Positions 10,768-22,218 of a stretch of DNA of 64,000 bases are shown one piece after another; the stretch's first letter is position 1; each line of letters begins with the position of its first letter. The notes below the pieces were generated by a model. It made no database searches. It had not been told where the DNA came from and worked only from the letters and a program-made list of their open reading frames with translations. Where the stretch lies: the NCBI GenBank assembly GCA_034509755.1, contig CM067539.1, forward strand, positions 60,708,513 through 60,772,512, written 5' to 3'. This stretch comes from Anisodus tanguticus (lineage: Eukaryota > Streptophyta > Magnoliopsida > Solanales > Solanaceae). A program made the position numbers and the translations under genes.

Positions 10768-13451
10768 ATGGCAGCTTATACAGCTGTAATTTATCTTCTT
10801 CAAACACTTGAACAATTTCAGCAGAGACACCCCGAACTCGTTCAAGGTCAAACTGCTAAAATGCTCGAGTCCCTTCATGATACTGCTGAATATTTTCTAA
10901 ATGTTGTTGAAGAAGCAAGCAAGAGTAGATTTGATCCTGAAAAAACCAAATCTTTGGAGGAAATAATAAGTGCTGCTGCTAGTTATACAGAAGATGCTGT
11001 TGAGCTGAAGATTTATCAAATCATCGACGACCTAAGGTGGACATTTGGAGCTGCACCTAAAAGTTCACTACACAAGAATTTGCTGCCAGTTGTTGAAAGA
11101 ATCGATACAAAAAAGAAGAAAGTGATGGAGATTGTTTCTGATTTTAGCACAAGAGGTCATGATATTGATGATGATGATGATCAAGTTCTTGAACCTGCGG
11201 GGGATTCCTTGATTGGCGCTTCTTCTAGAAGTAACCCGAGGCTGCAACATTTGGAAGATGATATCGTGCACGGACTTGATGATGACTTGGAGATAATAGT
11301 TAAAAGATTGACAGAACTGTCGTCGGGTCTAGACATTGTCACAATATCAGGCATGGGTGGCATTGGCAAAACAACACTCGCTAGGAAAGCTCATGATCAT
11401 CTAACAATCAGGTATCATTTTGACCTTCGTGTTTGGGTTACAATATCTCAAGAATATGGAAGTCGAAATGTGTTGTTAGAAGCTTTACATTGCATTTCAA
11501 AGCAAACAAACATCGGAAACTATTATGATAAGGATGAGAATGAGTTAGCAGACTTCGTGCAGAAAAAACTAAAGGGTCCAAGATACCTTGTTGTTGTTGA
11601 TGATATTTGGAGTATGGATGTTTGGGATAGCATAAGAGGAATATTTCCTGATTGCAACAATAAGAGTCGAATCTTATTGACTACAAGGGAAACAAAGGTA
11701 GCAATGTATTCAAATCCTATTAGCCCTCATGAGATGAACCTCTTGAATTTAGAAAACAGTTGGAAGTTACTTCGTGATAAGGTGTTTGGACCAAAACATG
11801 ATCATCCGCCTGAGTTGGAAGAAATTGGAAAGAAAATAGCAGAAAAATGCCAAGGACTACCCTTAACAATTTCGGTGATAGCAGGACATCTCTCTAAAGT
11901 GGCCAGGACATTAGAAATCTGGAAGGATGTTGCCCAAACCTTAGGTGAAATCATTGCTAGTCATCCAGATAAATGCTTGGGAGTGCTCGGTTTGAGTTAC
12001 TACCACTTGCCTAATCACCTCAAACCTTGCTTTCTTTCTATGGGTGGTTTCCCAGAGGATTATCAGGTTGAGATTTGGAGATTGATTCAATTATGGATCG
12101 CAGAAGGTTTTATAAGGAGGCCAGGAAGGGATAAAAGCTTGGAGGAAGTGGCAAAAAATTATTTGGAGGATCTTATCAGCAGGAACTTGATAATGGTTAA
12201 AAAAAAGAGATTCAATGGTGAGATAAAAGCATGTGGAATGCATGATCTACTGCGTGAATTCTGTTTGACTGAAGTCGAAATGACAAAGTTTGTGCATGTT
12301 GAGATAATTAACACAGTCCCAACTCTTCCAGCACAGAAGCAGAATGTTCGTCGCTTCAGTTTTCAAATTCACGGTTATTTAGTTGATGATTGTTGCAAGT
12401 TATTACCATCAGTTGCCAAATCTATTTACTTATTTTCTAAATTCCGACCTTTGTAAACCTTGAAGTTTTCTCCCGTTTCAACCTTCTCAGGGTATTGGCT
12501 ATATTCCACGGATATGAAAGTTTATGTTCATTTCCACTTGTAATTACAAAGTTGTTTCATCTGAGATATCTTCAAGTTCGATGTTACGGCAATCTTCCTG
12601 AATCAATCTCAGAGCTTCAGAATTTGCAAACTCTAATTTATGATGGACAACATAATCATACAACTTTACCAGGGAAGATATGGATGATGAGGAGCTTGAG
12701 GCATATACATACGAGGGAACCCTGCTATTTACCCAGTCCTAGAAGAAAAAGTATCCTAAATAAGCATTGTGTGATAGGGATGCCAAATATAGAGGAACTT
12801 TCTAATCTATGTTTCACCAGTTGTACAAATGAAATCTTTTCTAGCATTCCCAATCTAAAGAGATTGATCGTCCATCATACAACTTTACCATGGATAGGGG
12901 GTAAGGCCAAGCGCCTTATTGATATGTCCAGCTTGACAAAACTCCAAGCATTGAAGTGTGTCAGCTATTCTTTTTGGTCTTGGTCGCCACCAGTGTCCAT
13001 CAAGCGGTCTGTTTTCCCAATATCACTTAAGAGGTTGACTTTAGACGGCGGGTTTTGTTTTCCTTGGGAAGATATATCAACTCTTCTCATGTTGCTGAAC
13101 CTTGAAGAGCTCAAACTTAAAAATAGTGCAGCCAAAGGTGAAGTATGGAGATTGAGTGCTGAAGCCAAATTTGAAAGCCTAAAGTTGTTGTTACTTCACA
13201 GCCTAGATCTTGAGCATTGGGAAGCTAGCAGCGATAACTTCCCAAATCTAAAACGTCTTGTTATGAAGAAATGCAACTACCTTAAGGAAATTCCAACAGA
13301 TTTTGGGGAAATTTGTACATTGGAGTCGATTGAGTTATATCAGTGTAGCATTGGTGCTGTGGATTCTGCAAAAACGATTGAACAACAACAAGAGGACATG
13401 GGAAATAATACCCCTAAGGTCTACATCCATATAACTCACTGTAAGTTTTAG
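10768..13451 (+). CDS. R1-type CC-NB-LRR disease resistance protein, frame broken once
   Basis: This encodes an intracellular immune receptor of the Solanaceae R1/Rx type; such proteins detect pathogen effectors and trigger cell death. From the ATG at 10768 it has a coiled-coil domain (residues 1-160), P-loop GMGGIGKTT (195-203), kinase-2 YLVVVDDIW (about 273-281), GLPL (363-366), RNBS-D (CFLSMGGFPEDY) and the MHD switch (GMHDLL, 490-495). All key NB-ARC motifs are intact. The frame stops at 12454-12456, but the next frame continues immediately (VNLEVFSRFNLLRVL) into about 330 residues of LRR (LRYLQV, LPESISELQNLQTL) ending at 13451. Adding one T to the run at 12450-12452 would restore continuity, so the lesion is a 1-nt deletion or a homopolymer sequencing error. 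Total length of about 890 residues is normal for the family. A divergent 5' paralogue lies at 80-629. Confidence 0.88.
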
Positions 13452-13716
13452 ATCTCTCTAAAAAAATCCATTATACACATTATGAATTATTATATATTTG
13501 CTACATTTTACCTCGGAATTAAGATGATGACTTCTACCTTTTATCTTGCATGTATGCAGGGGATTGAAGCTTATTTTGAGAGACCATCAAACGTTTAGAT
13601 TTCTAAAAGTAACATCTTTCTTATGTGTTCTTATCCTTTGTTAAATTTTTGTTTTAGGAATAAGCATGTTAATTGCATGTCTTGCCAATTTGTGATTTAG
13701 TATTTTGTAAACCATA

Positions 13717-13767
13717 GCGGAACCCCGCGCATATCGGAAGCTTAGTGCACCGGACTGCCGTTTTTTT
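13717..13767 (+). mobile_element. 5'-truncated Au-type SINE
   Basis: A 51-bp insert (core gcttagtgcaccggactgc, then a T run) is flanked by perfect 16-bp repeats tattttgtaaaccata at 13701-13716 and 13768-13783. It matches the insert at 17820-17898 in inverse orientation. A poly-T tail with the 3' sequence CCCCGCGCATA...GTGCACCGG fits the Au SINE family as I remember it. Confidence 0.7.
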
Positions 13768-13783
13768 TATTTTGTAAACCATA

Positions 13784-14160
13784 ACTATTGATGTACTGTA
13801 ATAGGAGTATATATTTCGTGTTACTATGTGATAGTTCGAAATGAATAAGGTTTCTATTATGCATTGCCTATGGCTATATAAGATCACTGTTTTTCTTGAA
13901 TTATCCATGAGGGTGGAACATGGAAAATACAAATAAAAAAGAAAATTCTCAAGTGAAATGGGAAGTCATTTTTTTCGTTTCTTGTTCGACAAGGCTTTTT
14001 TGGTCTAGGATGATCTTTTAAATGAGTAAATTACATCTTCTTGCACCTTATTTCGAATGCTTAATACATAAGGCGCTTCTAAGAGATGCACAAAATGAAA
14101 AACTGATCATCCAAATTGTGATACATATTAGAGAACTATCAGTATGTATAAGTTAAACTC
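13784..14160. other. Intergenic spacer between NLR and peroxidase
   Basis: AT-rich sequence between the convergent NLR and peroxidase 3' ends. It should contain both 3' untranslated regions, but no coding or repeat features were recognised. Confidence 0.4.
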
Positions 14161-17100
14161 TTATAAATTAACAGCTCGACATTGTCTCCTGATTTGCCCT
14201 TGGTTTCCGGTGAGAACTTCCACTGATCCGAGTTTGTTCATGGCGTTGCCGAATTTATTAAACCAGCCCATTTCATCATCACCAAATTTCTGAACAAAGC
14301 CCCTTGTTCTTATATCTTGGGTCAATATTTGATCAGATTCAAGTAGGCCTCTCTTCATCAACAGTTGCTTGTAAAAATCAGAGTCCATTTTGTATTGTGT
14401 TGTGGCATCAAAGGCTATTGTACTCATTTGGTTAGTACATGTAAATCTCATTACATTACCAAGCCTTGGATCCACATTTCGGGCCTTTTCAGGTTCATCC
14501 AATCTGTAAAGGAAGTTGAAACAATGGGCCACTCCAATAGAATGTGCACCAATTAGGACAACTAAATCTTCCACATTTAGGCCTTTTTTCTTGAAAAGAT
14601 CAATCATTTGGTCCACTGTGTCACCAGGCAATGGGAGGTTGCCAGCTACGTTCACTTCGAGCGACTCCATACCATCACGTCGGCCACCTGGCACCTCGTA
14701 ATGCGGGAGGCCTGATGCAACGAAGGCGTCGCGCGATAAATAGGCTAAAGTATCGGAGCATGAGACAATGCCAGGGCAATTTTCCTCGAGTTCGGCTTTG
14801 ATTTCGTCGATGAGTTCATATCCCTTGACTGTAATGCCATTTGTGCCCGATAACTTCTCTACTCTCTCACCACTGGGTGTTGTGTCTAGCAAAATTGACC
14901 CGTCGCAACCCTGCATATCATATGTATAAGTTATGTAGACTGAAAATATAAAAGAATTTTTACATCATTAGTGCAATTTAGCATCTTATAGCAGGTTACT
15001 TAACATGTATTATAGTTTATCAATGAATACTTATTAAGTAAAACTCATATGCAATTATCTTTAATTAGATGACCTGATCGTGCGTGTCATTTATACATCA
15101 AACTCGGTGCATAGAACTTAAACCATATGCGAATTCAGATTTGAAGTTTATGAGTTTATATATCTATTTCAAATTAATACTAAGGCTGGAAAGTGGATCG
15201 GGTCGGCCCGGTCCCGACCCCGCCCCGGGTCCCCCTAAAAAAAAGGTGTCGGGACTCAAAATCGGGACGGGACCTGGACTCGTCCCGCCAGGCACGTACC
15301 GCCCCAGACCCGCCCCGCCCCGACCCCCTCTTTGCAAAAATGACTGTTGCACAACGACCATTTTATATTTTGGCCGTTGTGCAATGGCCATTTTTGGCTC
15401 CCCACCCCATAAACCCCCCTACCCCCTTAATATTTATTTTTAACCCCTAAGTTACTATATTTACACTTTAACCCAATTTTTCAACTATAAATATATCATT
15501 TTCTCTTCATTTTAATCTCACAAATCTTCCTACAACAATGTCTCAACTCAATCTATCTCTTTACAAGTCTACAATTACATTGCCTATTAAATATTTTATT
15601 TTATTCGCTCATTTATATAATTGTATCAAAGTTCAAAAATTGGGACTGAAGTTGACAACTAGCTTAAGGATCATCCATCGAGCAAAGTTTCAATTTTCAA
15701 CCTCGATTACACGTCGATGTTACGTCGGTGTTTGGTACATTCGTTCCTTCTTTAAATTATTATTGTTACTTTATTTTAATTATCGCACTTAATTTTATTA
15801 TTTTTAATTATTTATTAGCATAATTAAAATGGAAGGATTAAGAGGTATGTTTAAGGGTAAGGGTAAGGGTAAGGGTGCTTCTTCTAGTAGGGGTAACAAG
15901 GGTAGGTGTACTTCTTCTAGTCATCATATTCCTAGACATGATGATTTGATTGATTACACTCATATATATGAAATTTAATTTTTTAATGATATATCATTAG
16001 ACGATGAGATATATTATGCAACTCAACCAGATTTTAATTTAGAAGATAATCTAGATGACACACTCACTAGCTCTAATATTTTTGTTACTTAATGTATATA
16101 TGGAAAACCCATCTTATAAGACACCTATTAAAAATGTTTATCAAATTAAAAAAAAAATTTTTTCTATTCCCACTATTTATATTATTAGTGTTATATTAAA
16201 TCCGACTATTAAAATAGACAATTGTAAAGCACTTATTGAAACTATTTATAATTGTATAGCAGTACTTCCACCTCCAACTCCAAAAAATCCAAATGAACAA
16301 CCACCTAAGGAACCAACTAAAGAAGAAGTTTTGTCTAGCATACACAATGAATGCAAAATCGTATATGCGCATTACCAACAAGAAAGTGCTAGCAACCAAC
16401 CGGCTTCTATACCATCTTCTTCTTCTACAATACAACCTTATAAAAAAACATGATGTTTCTGCGCCTAGTGTTGAAAGCCTTAGAAATAGAATGTTTAGTG
16501 GTATCACTACTAATCAAGTTAACGAGTTTGATGTTTTTGTTTTGCATGGTGTTGTACCGTACCAAGAAGTTCTCAATGAAGAAGGACGTGAGGACTTGCT
16601 TAAATACTGAAAGGACAATGAGAAGACAATTCCGACACTAGCAAAGATGGCCCGAGATGTGTTGAACATTCAAGCGTCATGAACAACGTCTGAAAGCGTT
16701 TTTTCGGCCGGAAGATTTCAAACAGGAGAGTACATACACTCATTAGTGGGAGACTGCAGTTTTATTCAGAGATTGGATACGAGCGGAGCGTAGAAGGTGC
16801 GGTCAACCGGAGATCAACTAAGAAGACGACGAAAACTACAACGAAATATTGTCTGACGGAGGTGGAAGCGACGTCGAGCAATTTGACCAACAAATTCCAA
16901 TTCCAACCGAAGAACCACAAGACATTGTGAAGAAATTAAAAAAGATGTTTATAAATATGTGATTTTTTTAATTGCAATTTTACTATGTAATTTGCAACTT
17001 TCAACACCACAAAGTTGCAATTGAAATTGTATTACAAAAAAATCATATTTTTATTAAATAATATAAGAGGCACAAAAACAACCTTGGGATATTTTTATTT

Positions 17101-18678
17101 TACTAGCTTGTTCAATTATTGAAGTGTTTATTAATATATGTTATTTTTAAAAATTACGTGCCAAAAAAAAACTGAAAAACCCGATCCCGACCCCGCCAAG
17201 ACCGGTCCCCTTTTCCGGCAGGACCGGGACGGGACATTGGCGGATCCCGCCAGTCCCGCCGGAGGACTGGTCCCGCCCTCCCCCAATCCCGTCGGGTCCC
17301 GTCCCGCTGGGACCCGCCCCGAACCGGCCCACTGGCCACCCCTAATTAATATTATAATAATAACTAGGTTTAGAGTTAAATATTTATAGACATTTAACAG
17401 ATTTCTAAAAATATATATAGAGACTAGATAAAAGCTTATTAGGTTCATTGAACCCATAATTAAGCCTTTAGATCCATCCTGAGTTAATTCTATTTTAATT
17501 AGACTCGTGTGGTCGCAACTCGCAACCACCAAAATTAAAGATTGTCTTAGGTATGTTTGGTAAAAAAGAAATATTTTTCGAAAAATATCATTTTCTGGTG
17601 TTTGGCTGTCAGAAAACTCTTTTCGCTAATAGTATCACTTATCACTTTTCTTCATAATTATCTCGATTCTTAACTTTATATAACCACATTAACTGACGTT
17701 TCAACATTATTATCAATGATTAACAACTAAAAGTTATATCAGAACAATATCTTGTTCGCTAATATTTTCAATCTTTAATAAAAAATAATCCAAAAGAATA
17801 TTTTCACTCTCTAAATAAAAAAATAAAAAAATGACAGCTCGGTGCACTAAGTTCCCGCTATGTGCGGGGTCCGGAGAAGGGCCGGACTGAAAAAACTGTT
17901 TTCACTCTCTAAATAAACACCTAAAAATATTTTTTGAGAATTTTTTTCTTGAAAGAAAAAAAGGTCGCTTTCCAAAAAATAACTTCTGCGTGCCAAATTA
18001 TTTTTCATATATGGTGGAATATAGATAAAATATGAAAGGTAAAGGTGCCCAAGGACTTACATTGACAAAACAATCATGAAAGAAAAGTCTGGGAATTGCA
18101 GCAGCAATAGTATAGTCATTCTGAACGGCCCTAATTAGGCCATCTTTTATAATTTGCTCTGCTTGAGGACATGTTTTTTGATAAAATCCCTTTCGTAATC
18201 TGCTATTAATCTCCGGTTGTTCAGGTTTTCCTGTAATCGGAGGTACATTATATCCTAGGAAAGTATTTGAAAATCCGCCTATTCCTTGTTGGCCACCTCC
18301 TATTAAGGGGTCAAATGTCTCGTCCTTGTCCTTGTCCTCGTGCTCGTGCTCGTTCTTGTTCTCGTGCTCGTTCTCGTTCTCATGCTCATGCTCATGCTCA
18401 TGTTCGTGCTCGTGGGACTTCTTTCCCTTTTTGTTCTTCTTCTTCTTTTTCTTTTCTTTTAAGGATCTTTCGCTCCTTTTGTCATCATCTAAGCGAGGAA
18501 TCGTGAAGTCATAGTCGTTGGCACGAACAGTGTTATTTTCACCAGTGATCGTTACGTCTGTTTTTCTAGAATCATGTTCTAGAAATTCAGGACGATTATC
18601 AAGTGGTGAGGCTAGCAAAGGTAATAGGATCGCGCAAACTAGTAAAATAGTTGCAAAAACGCTAACATTAGCTGCCAT
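14161..18678 (-). CDS. Class III secretory peroxidase with charged His/Glu-rich N-terminal extension
   Basis: This heme peroxidase (H2O2-dependent oxidation of phenolics in the cell wall or vacuole) has two exons: 18678-18061 (206 codons) and 14910-14161 (249 residues plus stop), joined in phase 0 at GTAAGT...TGCAG. The junction HDCFVN|GCDGSILLD is the conserved first-intron site of the family; the other two usual introns are absent. It has a signal peptide (about 1-23), distal Arg197/His201 (RLFFHDC), proximal His329 (GAHSIG) and all eight conserved cysteines (170, 203, 208, 251, 257, 336, 364, 450). Predicted length is 455 residues against about 330 typically. The excess is an extension at about 24-160 with a lysine tract (74-87) followed by a His/Glu/Asn/Lys/Asp repeat tract (89-120). 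The repeat may bind metal or cell wall, or be a propeptide; this is inference. The 3150-bp intron holds an hAT element and a SINE. Confidence 0.93.
15181..17344 (+). mobile_element. Internally deleted hAT transposon in the peroxidase intron
   Basis: The element has imperfect terminal inverted repeats (TAAGGCTGGAAAGTGG at the left, the complement of GGCCCACTGGCCACCCCTA at the right). It is flanked by 8-bp duplications attaatac/attaatat (15173-15180, 17345-17352; 7 of 8 match), the hallmark of hAT. Subterminal regions are rich in GGGACGGG-type repeats. It is clearly the same family as the element at 52032-56093 but lacks the central transposase region. It reads opposite to the peroxidase gene. 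Confidence 0.88.
15829..16962 (+). pseudogene. hAT transposase remnant
   Basis: It starts at ATG 15829 with a basic N-terminus (MEGLRGMFKG, then SSSHHIPRHDDLIDYTH) matching the other hAT copy. It hits a stop near 15977 and then jumps, by internal deletion, to the C-terminal part: NPTIKID near 16200, NEFDVFVLHGVVPYQEVL near 16540 and the dimerisation block (LLKYW, SVFSAGR) near 16600-16710. The BED zinc finger and most of the catalytic core are missing. In the serine tract (about 16410) this copy has only a few codons where the other copy has an expanded microsatellite. Non-functional. Confidence 0.8.
17553..17998. mobile_element. Possible MITE in the peroxidase intron
   Basis: The ends resemble a weak inverted repeat (tgtttggtaaaaaagaaata at the left; the complement of the right end near 17998 reads tttggcacgcagaagttattt). 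It contains the SINE at 17820-17898. No clear target duplication was found. Confidence 0.3.
17820..17898 (-). mobile_element. 5'-truncated Au-type SINE in the peroxidase intron
   Basis: The 79-bp insert is flanked by perfect 19-bp repeats ttttcactctctaaataaa (17801-17819, 17899-17917). The core ggtgcactaagttcccgc is the reverse complement of the insert at 13717-13767, with the A/T-rich tail at its left. Confidence 0.72.
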
Positions 18679-18739
18679 AATTTTTTTCTTTACGGCTCAA
18701 CGGTGATTTGATGATAAATATATGTTCATTTGAGCTTTT

Positions 18740-18765
18740 TTGGTGAGCTTATAAATAAATAAATA
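18740..18765 (-). promoter_or_regulatory. Candidate TATA region of the peroxidase gene
   Basis: On the minus strand the run tatttatttatttataag lies about 75 bases before the ATG at 18678, a plausible TATA position. Confidence 0.4.
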
Positions 18766-18789
18766 AATTGTAGAGAACAAAAGAAGGCC

Positions 18790-19262
18790 AAAAGGCTATT
18801 GGTTGTTAGATCTCTCTCTTGGTAGTTGTTTCAGTTACGGAAATAAATGGTTAAAATTTTGAGAATCAATGAATTCAATCTGACTAATTAAAGAGAAATT
18901 TCACCCTCAAAATACGGAGGTACTTATAAACTTCCTGAAAAAACATTTGTTAGATGTATTATTATTCATATATATGGTAAATACTGGCTAAGAGTTGGAA
19001 AGATTTATGTTTTTTCATCTCATAGACATTGATATTCCAAAAGAGAGAAATAAATTATGATATATACTCTCCATTCATTTATGTGAACGTGTTTGACTAG
19101 ACACTATATACAGCATGCTTAGTGAACTTTCAAACCTGTTTTTTTTTAAAAAGAAAAATTGTCAGAAATGTTTTGAGAAAAGTACTTTTGGATAGTAACC
19201 GTTTGTATTTGACTAATCAAGTGAAAAATACTTTACCAATCAATATTAGAGCAGCAATTTAT
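18790..19262. other. Intergenic region upstream of the peroxidase
   Basis: AT-rich sequence containing the distal peroxidase promoter. No gene was recognised. Confidence 0.35.
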
Positions 19263-19420
19263 GTTTGGTCAAAGCTCCAAATGTGCTTTTGAGAAAACTA
19301 TTTTTTCTCCAGTTTCTGTTACTACTCAAAAATATTTATTTTTTCTCTAAAAAGTTTGGTCAAACACCTCAACTCTCTAAAATAAGCGACGTTCACTTCC
19401 CAAAAGCTTAGCCAAACAAG
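19263..19420. mobile_element. MITE with TGTTTGG termini
   Basis: The left end tgtttggtcaaagctcc and the right end (complement tgtttggctaagctttt) form a short inverted repeat. The region resembles the element at about 63720-63842. Target duplication is unclear. Confidence 0.5.
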
Positions 19421-20080
19421 TCATGAGTTAAAGAAATTTTAAAAAAATATTGATTAATATTGACTTTATTGAAATTATTAGATTCAAATGAACCCGGAGC
19501 TGATGAACTCCATCCACAACTGGTCTTAAGTAACTAATACTGGATCGAAATGAACAAAATTTCAATGGAAAATCAGCAGAAAATCTTCTGTATTCTTCTG
19601 GAATTCTATATTCATCTTTTCACAACGAACCAAATATCCACTTACATCTACTCAATTCACATTTACATTTACATACAGAAGAAGAATGAGAGACATTGAC
19701 CTTAAAATCCATTTCAATTGCGAAATAGATTTTTGTCAGCGTGTAAAGAATAAGAAGAATGTGATAATGCAGTATCCTAAACAAATGAGAGAAATATCTT
19801 GCTAACTATTCAGGAGGTACTTGGTTTGGCAGTGTTGTAGTCTTTCTTAAGACATGCTTCCTGCATCGCTCGAATATGCTGTCGTAGATCAAATCAAATT
19901 GAACTCCGGCTCTTTCCCGATTCACAACAAAAAGAACGTGGTCGCCTTCCGCAATCTTATAGTACCTGCACAGGAGAGGAACTATCAATGATATTGTCCG
20001 GTGTCGGAGCCAAGAATTTATACAAGGTGATCAAACAAAATTCTAAAACTGTTAGACAAAATCAATATTAATTATTAGGA

Positions 20081-20215
20081 TAATATCATATCATATCATT
20101 AGGATAATATCATATCATATCATTAGGATGTAATATCATATCATAATCATATATTCTTAGGATATCATATTAATCATGTAATATATTCTTAGGATCCTAG
20201 ATATATATATATAGA
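20081..20215. repeat. AT-rich short tandem repeats in the last lipase intron
   Basis: Repeated atatcatatcattaggata units are followed by (ta)n at about 20203-20213. A simple-sequence region without coding content. Confidence 0.6.
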
Positions 20216-20701
20216 TATGATTGTATGGATGAATGAAAGAGCATGGATTATTTTCCTTCAAAAACGTCACAACTGGAATATGAACCTATGACCTACAGAA
20301 ACTTTTGAATCCCCTTTACTACTACAACATATCAATGTTGGAAAATCGGGGGAGAATAAGCACTCCCAATCATTCAAATTCTCTCTTAAAGACAAGTGAC
20401 GCAACGATTCTTCTTTGTTCCACTAAACTTGACTTATATAATCAATCAGAGAAACAAAAATGGGGAATAATTTCTTCCACCAACTTAACTTTTATTTTGG
20501 CTTTTGCAAACACAAACTTACATTCTTATCTTGTGAAGTTCTTCAAGACTCACACCTTCTCGACGATTAGTTCTTCTCTTCACAAATCCGAAGAATTCAC
20601 TTTTCTTTTGCAAATAGCCGGCCTCTCAACAGGTACTCAAACCCGAAGACACACCTTTAATGGAGATTGCCAAAATCTTCACCTTTCATGATCGAACCAA
20701 C

Positions 20702-20713
20702 GCTCTGATACCA
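20702..20713 (-). other. Primer-binding site for initiator tRNA-Met, truncated LTR element
   Basis: On the minus strand TGGTATCAGAGC sits two bases after the LTR at 20716-21438 and is followed by about 400 bases of internal sequence without recognisable coding domains. Confidence 0.75.
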
Positions 20714-20715
20714 CT

Positions 20716-21438
20716 TGATGAAAATATAAGGTCGGCCCTTGATAATATCATAGGGCACAAATAGGATGGAAGAAGGAGAAAAACATTAAGCTCACTTCAT
20801 AATAATATTAAAACTTCTCTCTTTCATAACATCATTACAAAGAAGATATTTATATCCAAACACACTTCTAGACTCATACCTAATAAATGGTTTTACTTGA
20901 ACTTACCTTTGAAAACACAATAGTGTATCTAGATAATACATCATTACAAAGAAGATATTTATATTCCTTTCATTATTCACAATATATATAGATCCAAATA
21001 TGGTACGAATCATAACTTACCTTACAAAGGTTGATTCACAATACAATTAGAATCCTAAGTTACCTTAAATATACAAAAATAAATGGTTTTACCCTTTGTG
21101 AAAATGTCCGCATACCTAGAGAAAGGCACGTGTGTGAACTTACCTCCATTCAATATGATAGATAAGCTCACTTCATAATAATATTAAAACTTCTCTCTTT
21201 CATAACATCATTACAAAGAAGATATTTATAGGTATCAAAAGACACTTCTAGACTCATACCTAATAAATGTTTTACAACTTAGTGTGAACTTACCTCCTTG
21301 AAAACACAATAGTGTACCTAGATAATACAAAAGACAATGAACTTAGATAACATAAAAATCATGCAACTAAGTATCCTAAAAGTCGCATTGATAACAACAA
21401 AGTGCATGAACTTAATATTCAAAATTATATTTTCAACA
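20716..21438 (-). repeat. LTR of a truncated retrotransposon in the last lipase intron
   Basis: The minus strand reads TGTTGAAAATATAATTTTG... to ...ATTTTCATCA. Inside is an internal direct repeat: the block starting aagctcacttcataataa at 20786 recurs at 21173. With the adjacent primer site this is a 5' LTR plus a short internal remnant; no second LTR was seen. A 57-bp stretch at about 21028-21085 recurs at 30556-30613. Confidence 0.72.
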
Positions 21439-21885
21439 ATATTATTTTCTTCATGTCAAAGGGGATTCAACAGTCTATGCATATCCAAAAAATTTATTTG
21501 AGTTAAAATACTTCTTTCAAGGAAAAGATGGATATAACAATGGCTTATCATAAATCAAAATTCTAATTCTTCGATACTTCAATTCTTCAATTCTAGATAC
21601 CCAGAGAAACTAATACATGAATGAAGAGTTGCAGACAATAACGATGAGGACTGTCTAGTTATAAAATGATATTGACATAGAATTATAAGAGGTAATCTAT
21701 AATATTAACTTGGCTAAAGAGTAGAATCTGACTGATCACCTACCAGATGCCAGGTTGCAAGGGCTGGCAATCAGAATCTTTAATGACAAAGCGACTCGGA
21801 TGTTCAACAGGGAAGCGAGGTTGTGTCATAGATATGGTGTTGAGAGCACCATCATTGCCCCACCAATCTTCATCCCTGCATCCAC

Positions 21886-22218
21886 TTGATTATTTTCATT
21901 AATTGAAAGGTATTTATACAAGTTACAAAATAGGAGAATCATATTCCTATTCTATTCCTAAAACCTTATTCTACCATAATTCTAACTATACAATTATGAT
22001 AAGTGTATAATCCTAATTTAGGTAACAAATACACTACAATATACACCAAATATATATACAAGATTACAATCTTGTAATCTGCCCGTGATGGGCTACCGTG
22101 ACTGGCTGGGCCACTGCTTTGGGCTACCGTGACTGGCTGGGCCACTGCTTCTGTATTCCCGTGATATACACTTCTGTATATCAAGTGTATATCACGGGTA
22201 TATATACCTTGTTTAACA
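21886..22218 (-). repeat. Solo LTR of a copia-like family in a lipase intron
   Basis: On the minus strand it begins TGTTAAACAAGG, then a hairpin-forming block (CCGTGATATACAC...GTGTATATCACGG), and ends with attaatgaaaataatcaag. This layout is shared with the LTRs of the element at 35899-41491. Its 5' half matches the arms of the palindromic insertion at 24246-24676. The 3' end runs up to the splice acceptor of the next exon, so that boundary is unresolved. Confidence 0.65.

Noticed and set aside
15084..15450. Proline/glycine-rich open frames on both strands
   Set aside because: They translate the GC-rich subterminal repeats of the hAT element, not a protein gene.
18267..18514. Two plus-strand open frames over the peroxidase exon 1
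   Set aside because: They are antisense shadows of the His/Glu repeat of the peroxidase, which has splice sites and family motifs on the minus strand.
20786..21240. Direct repeats spaced about 390 bp, considered as possible LTRs or array
   Set aside because: They fall within a single LTR (20716-21438) as an internal duplication; there is no regular spacer array, and CRISPR arrays are not expected in plants.
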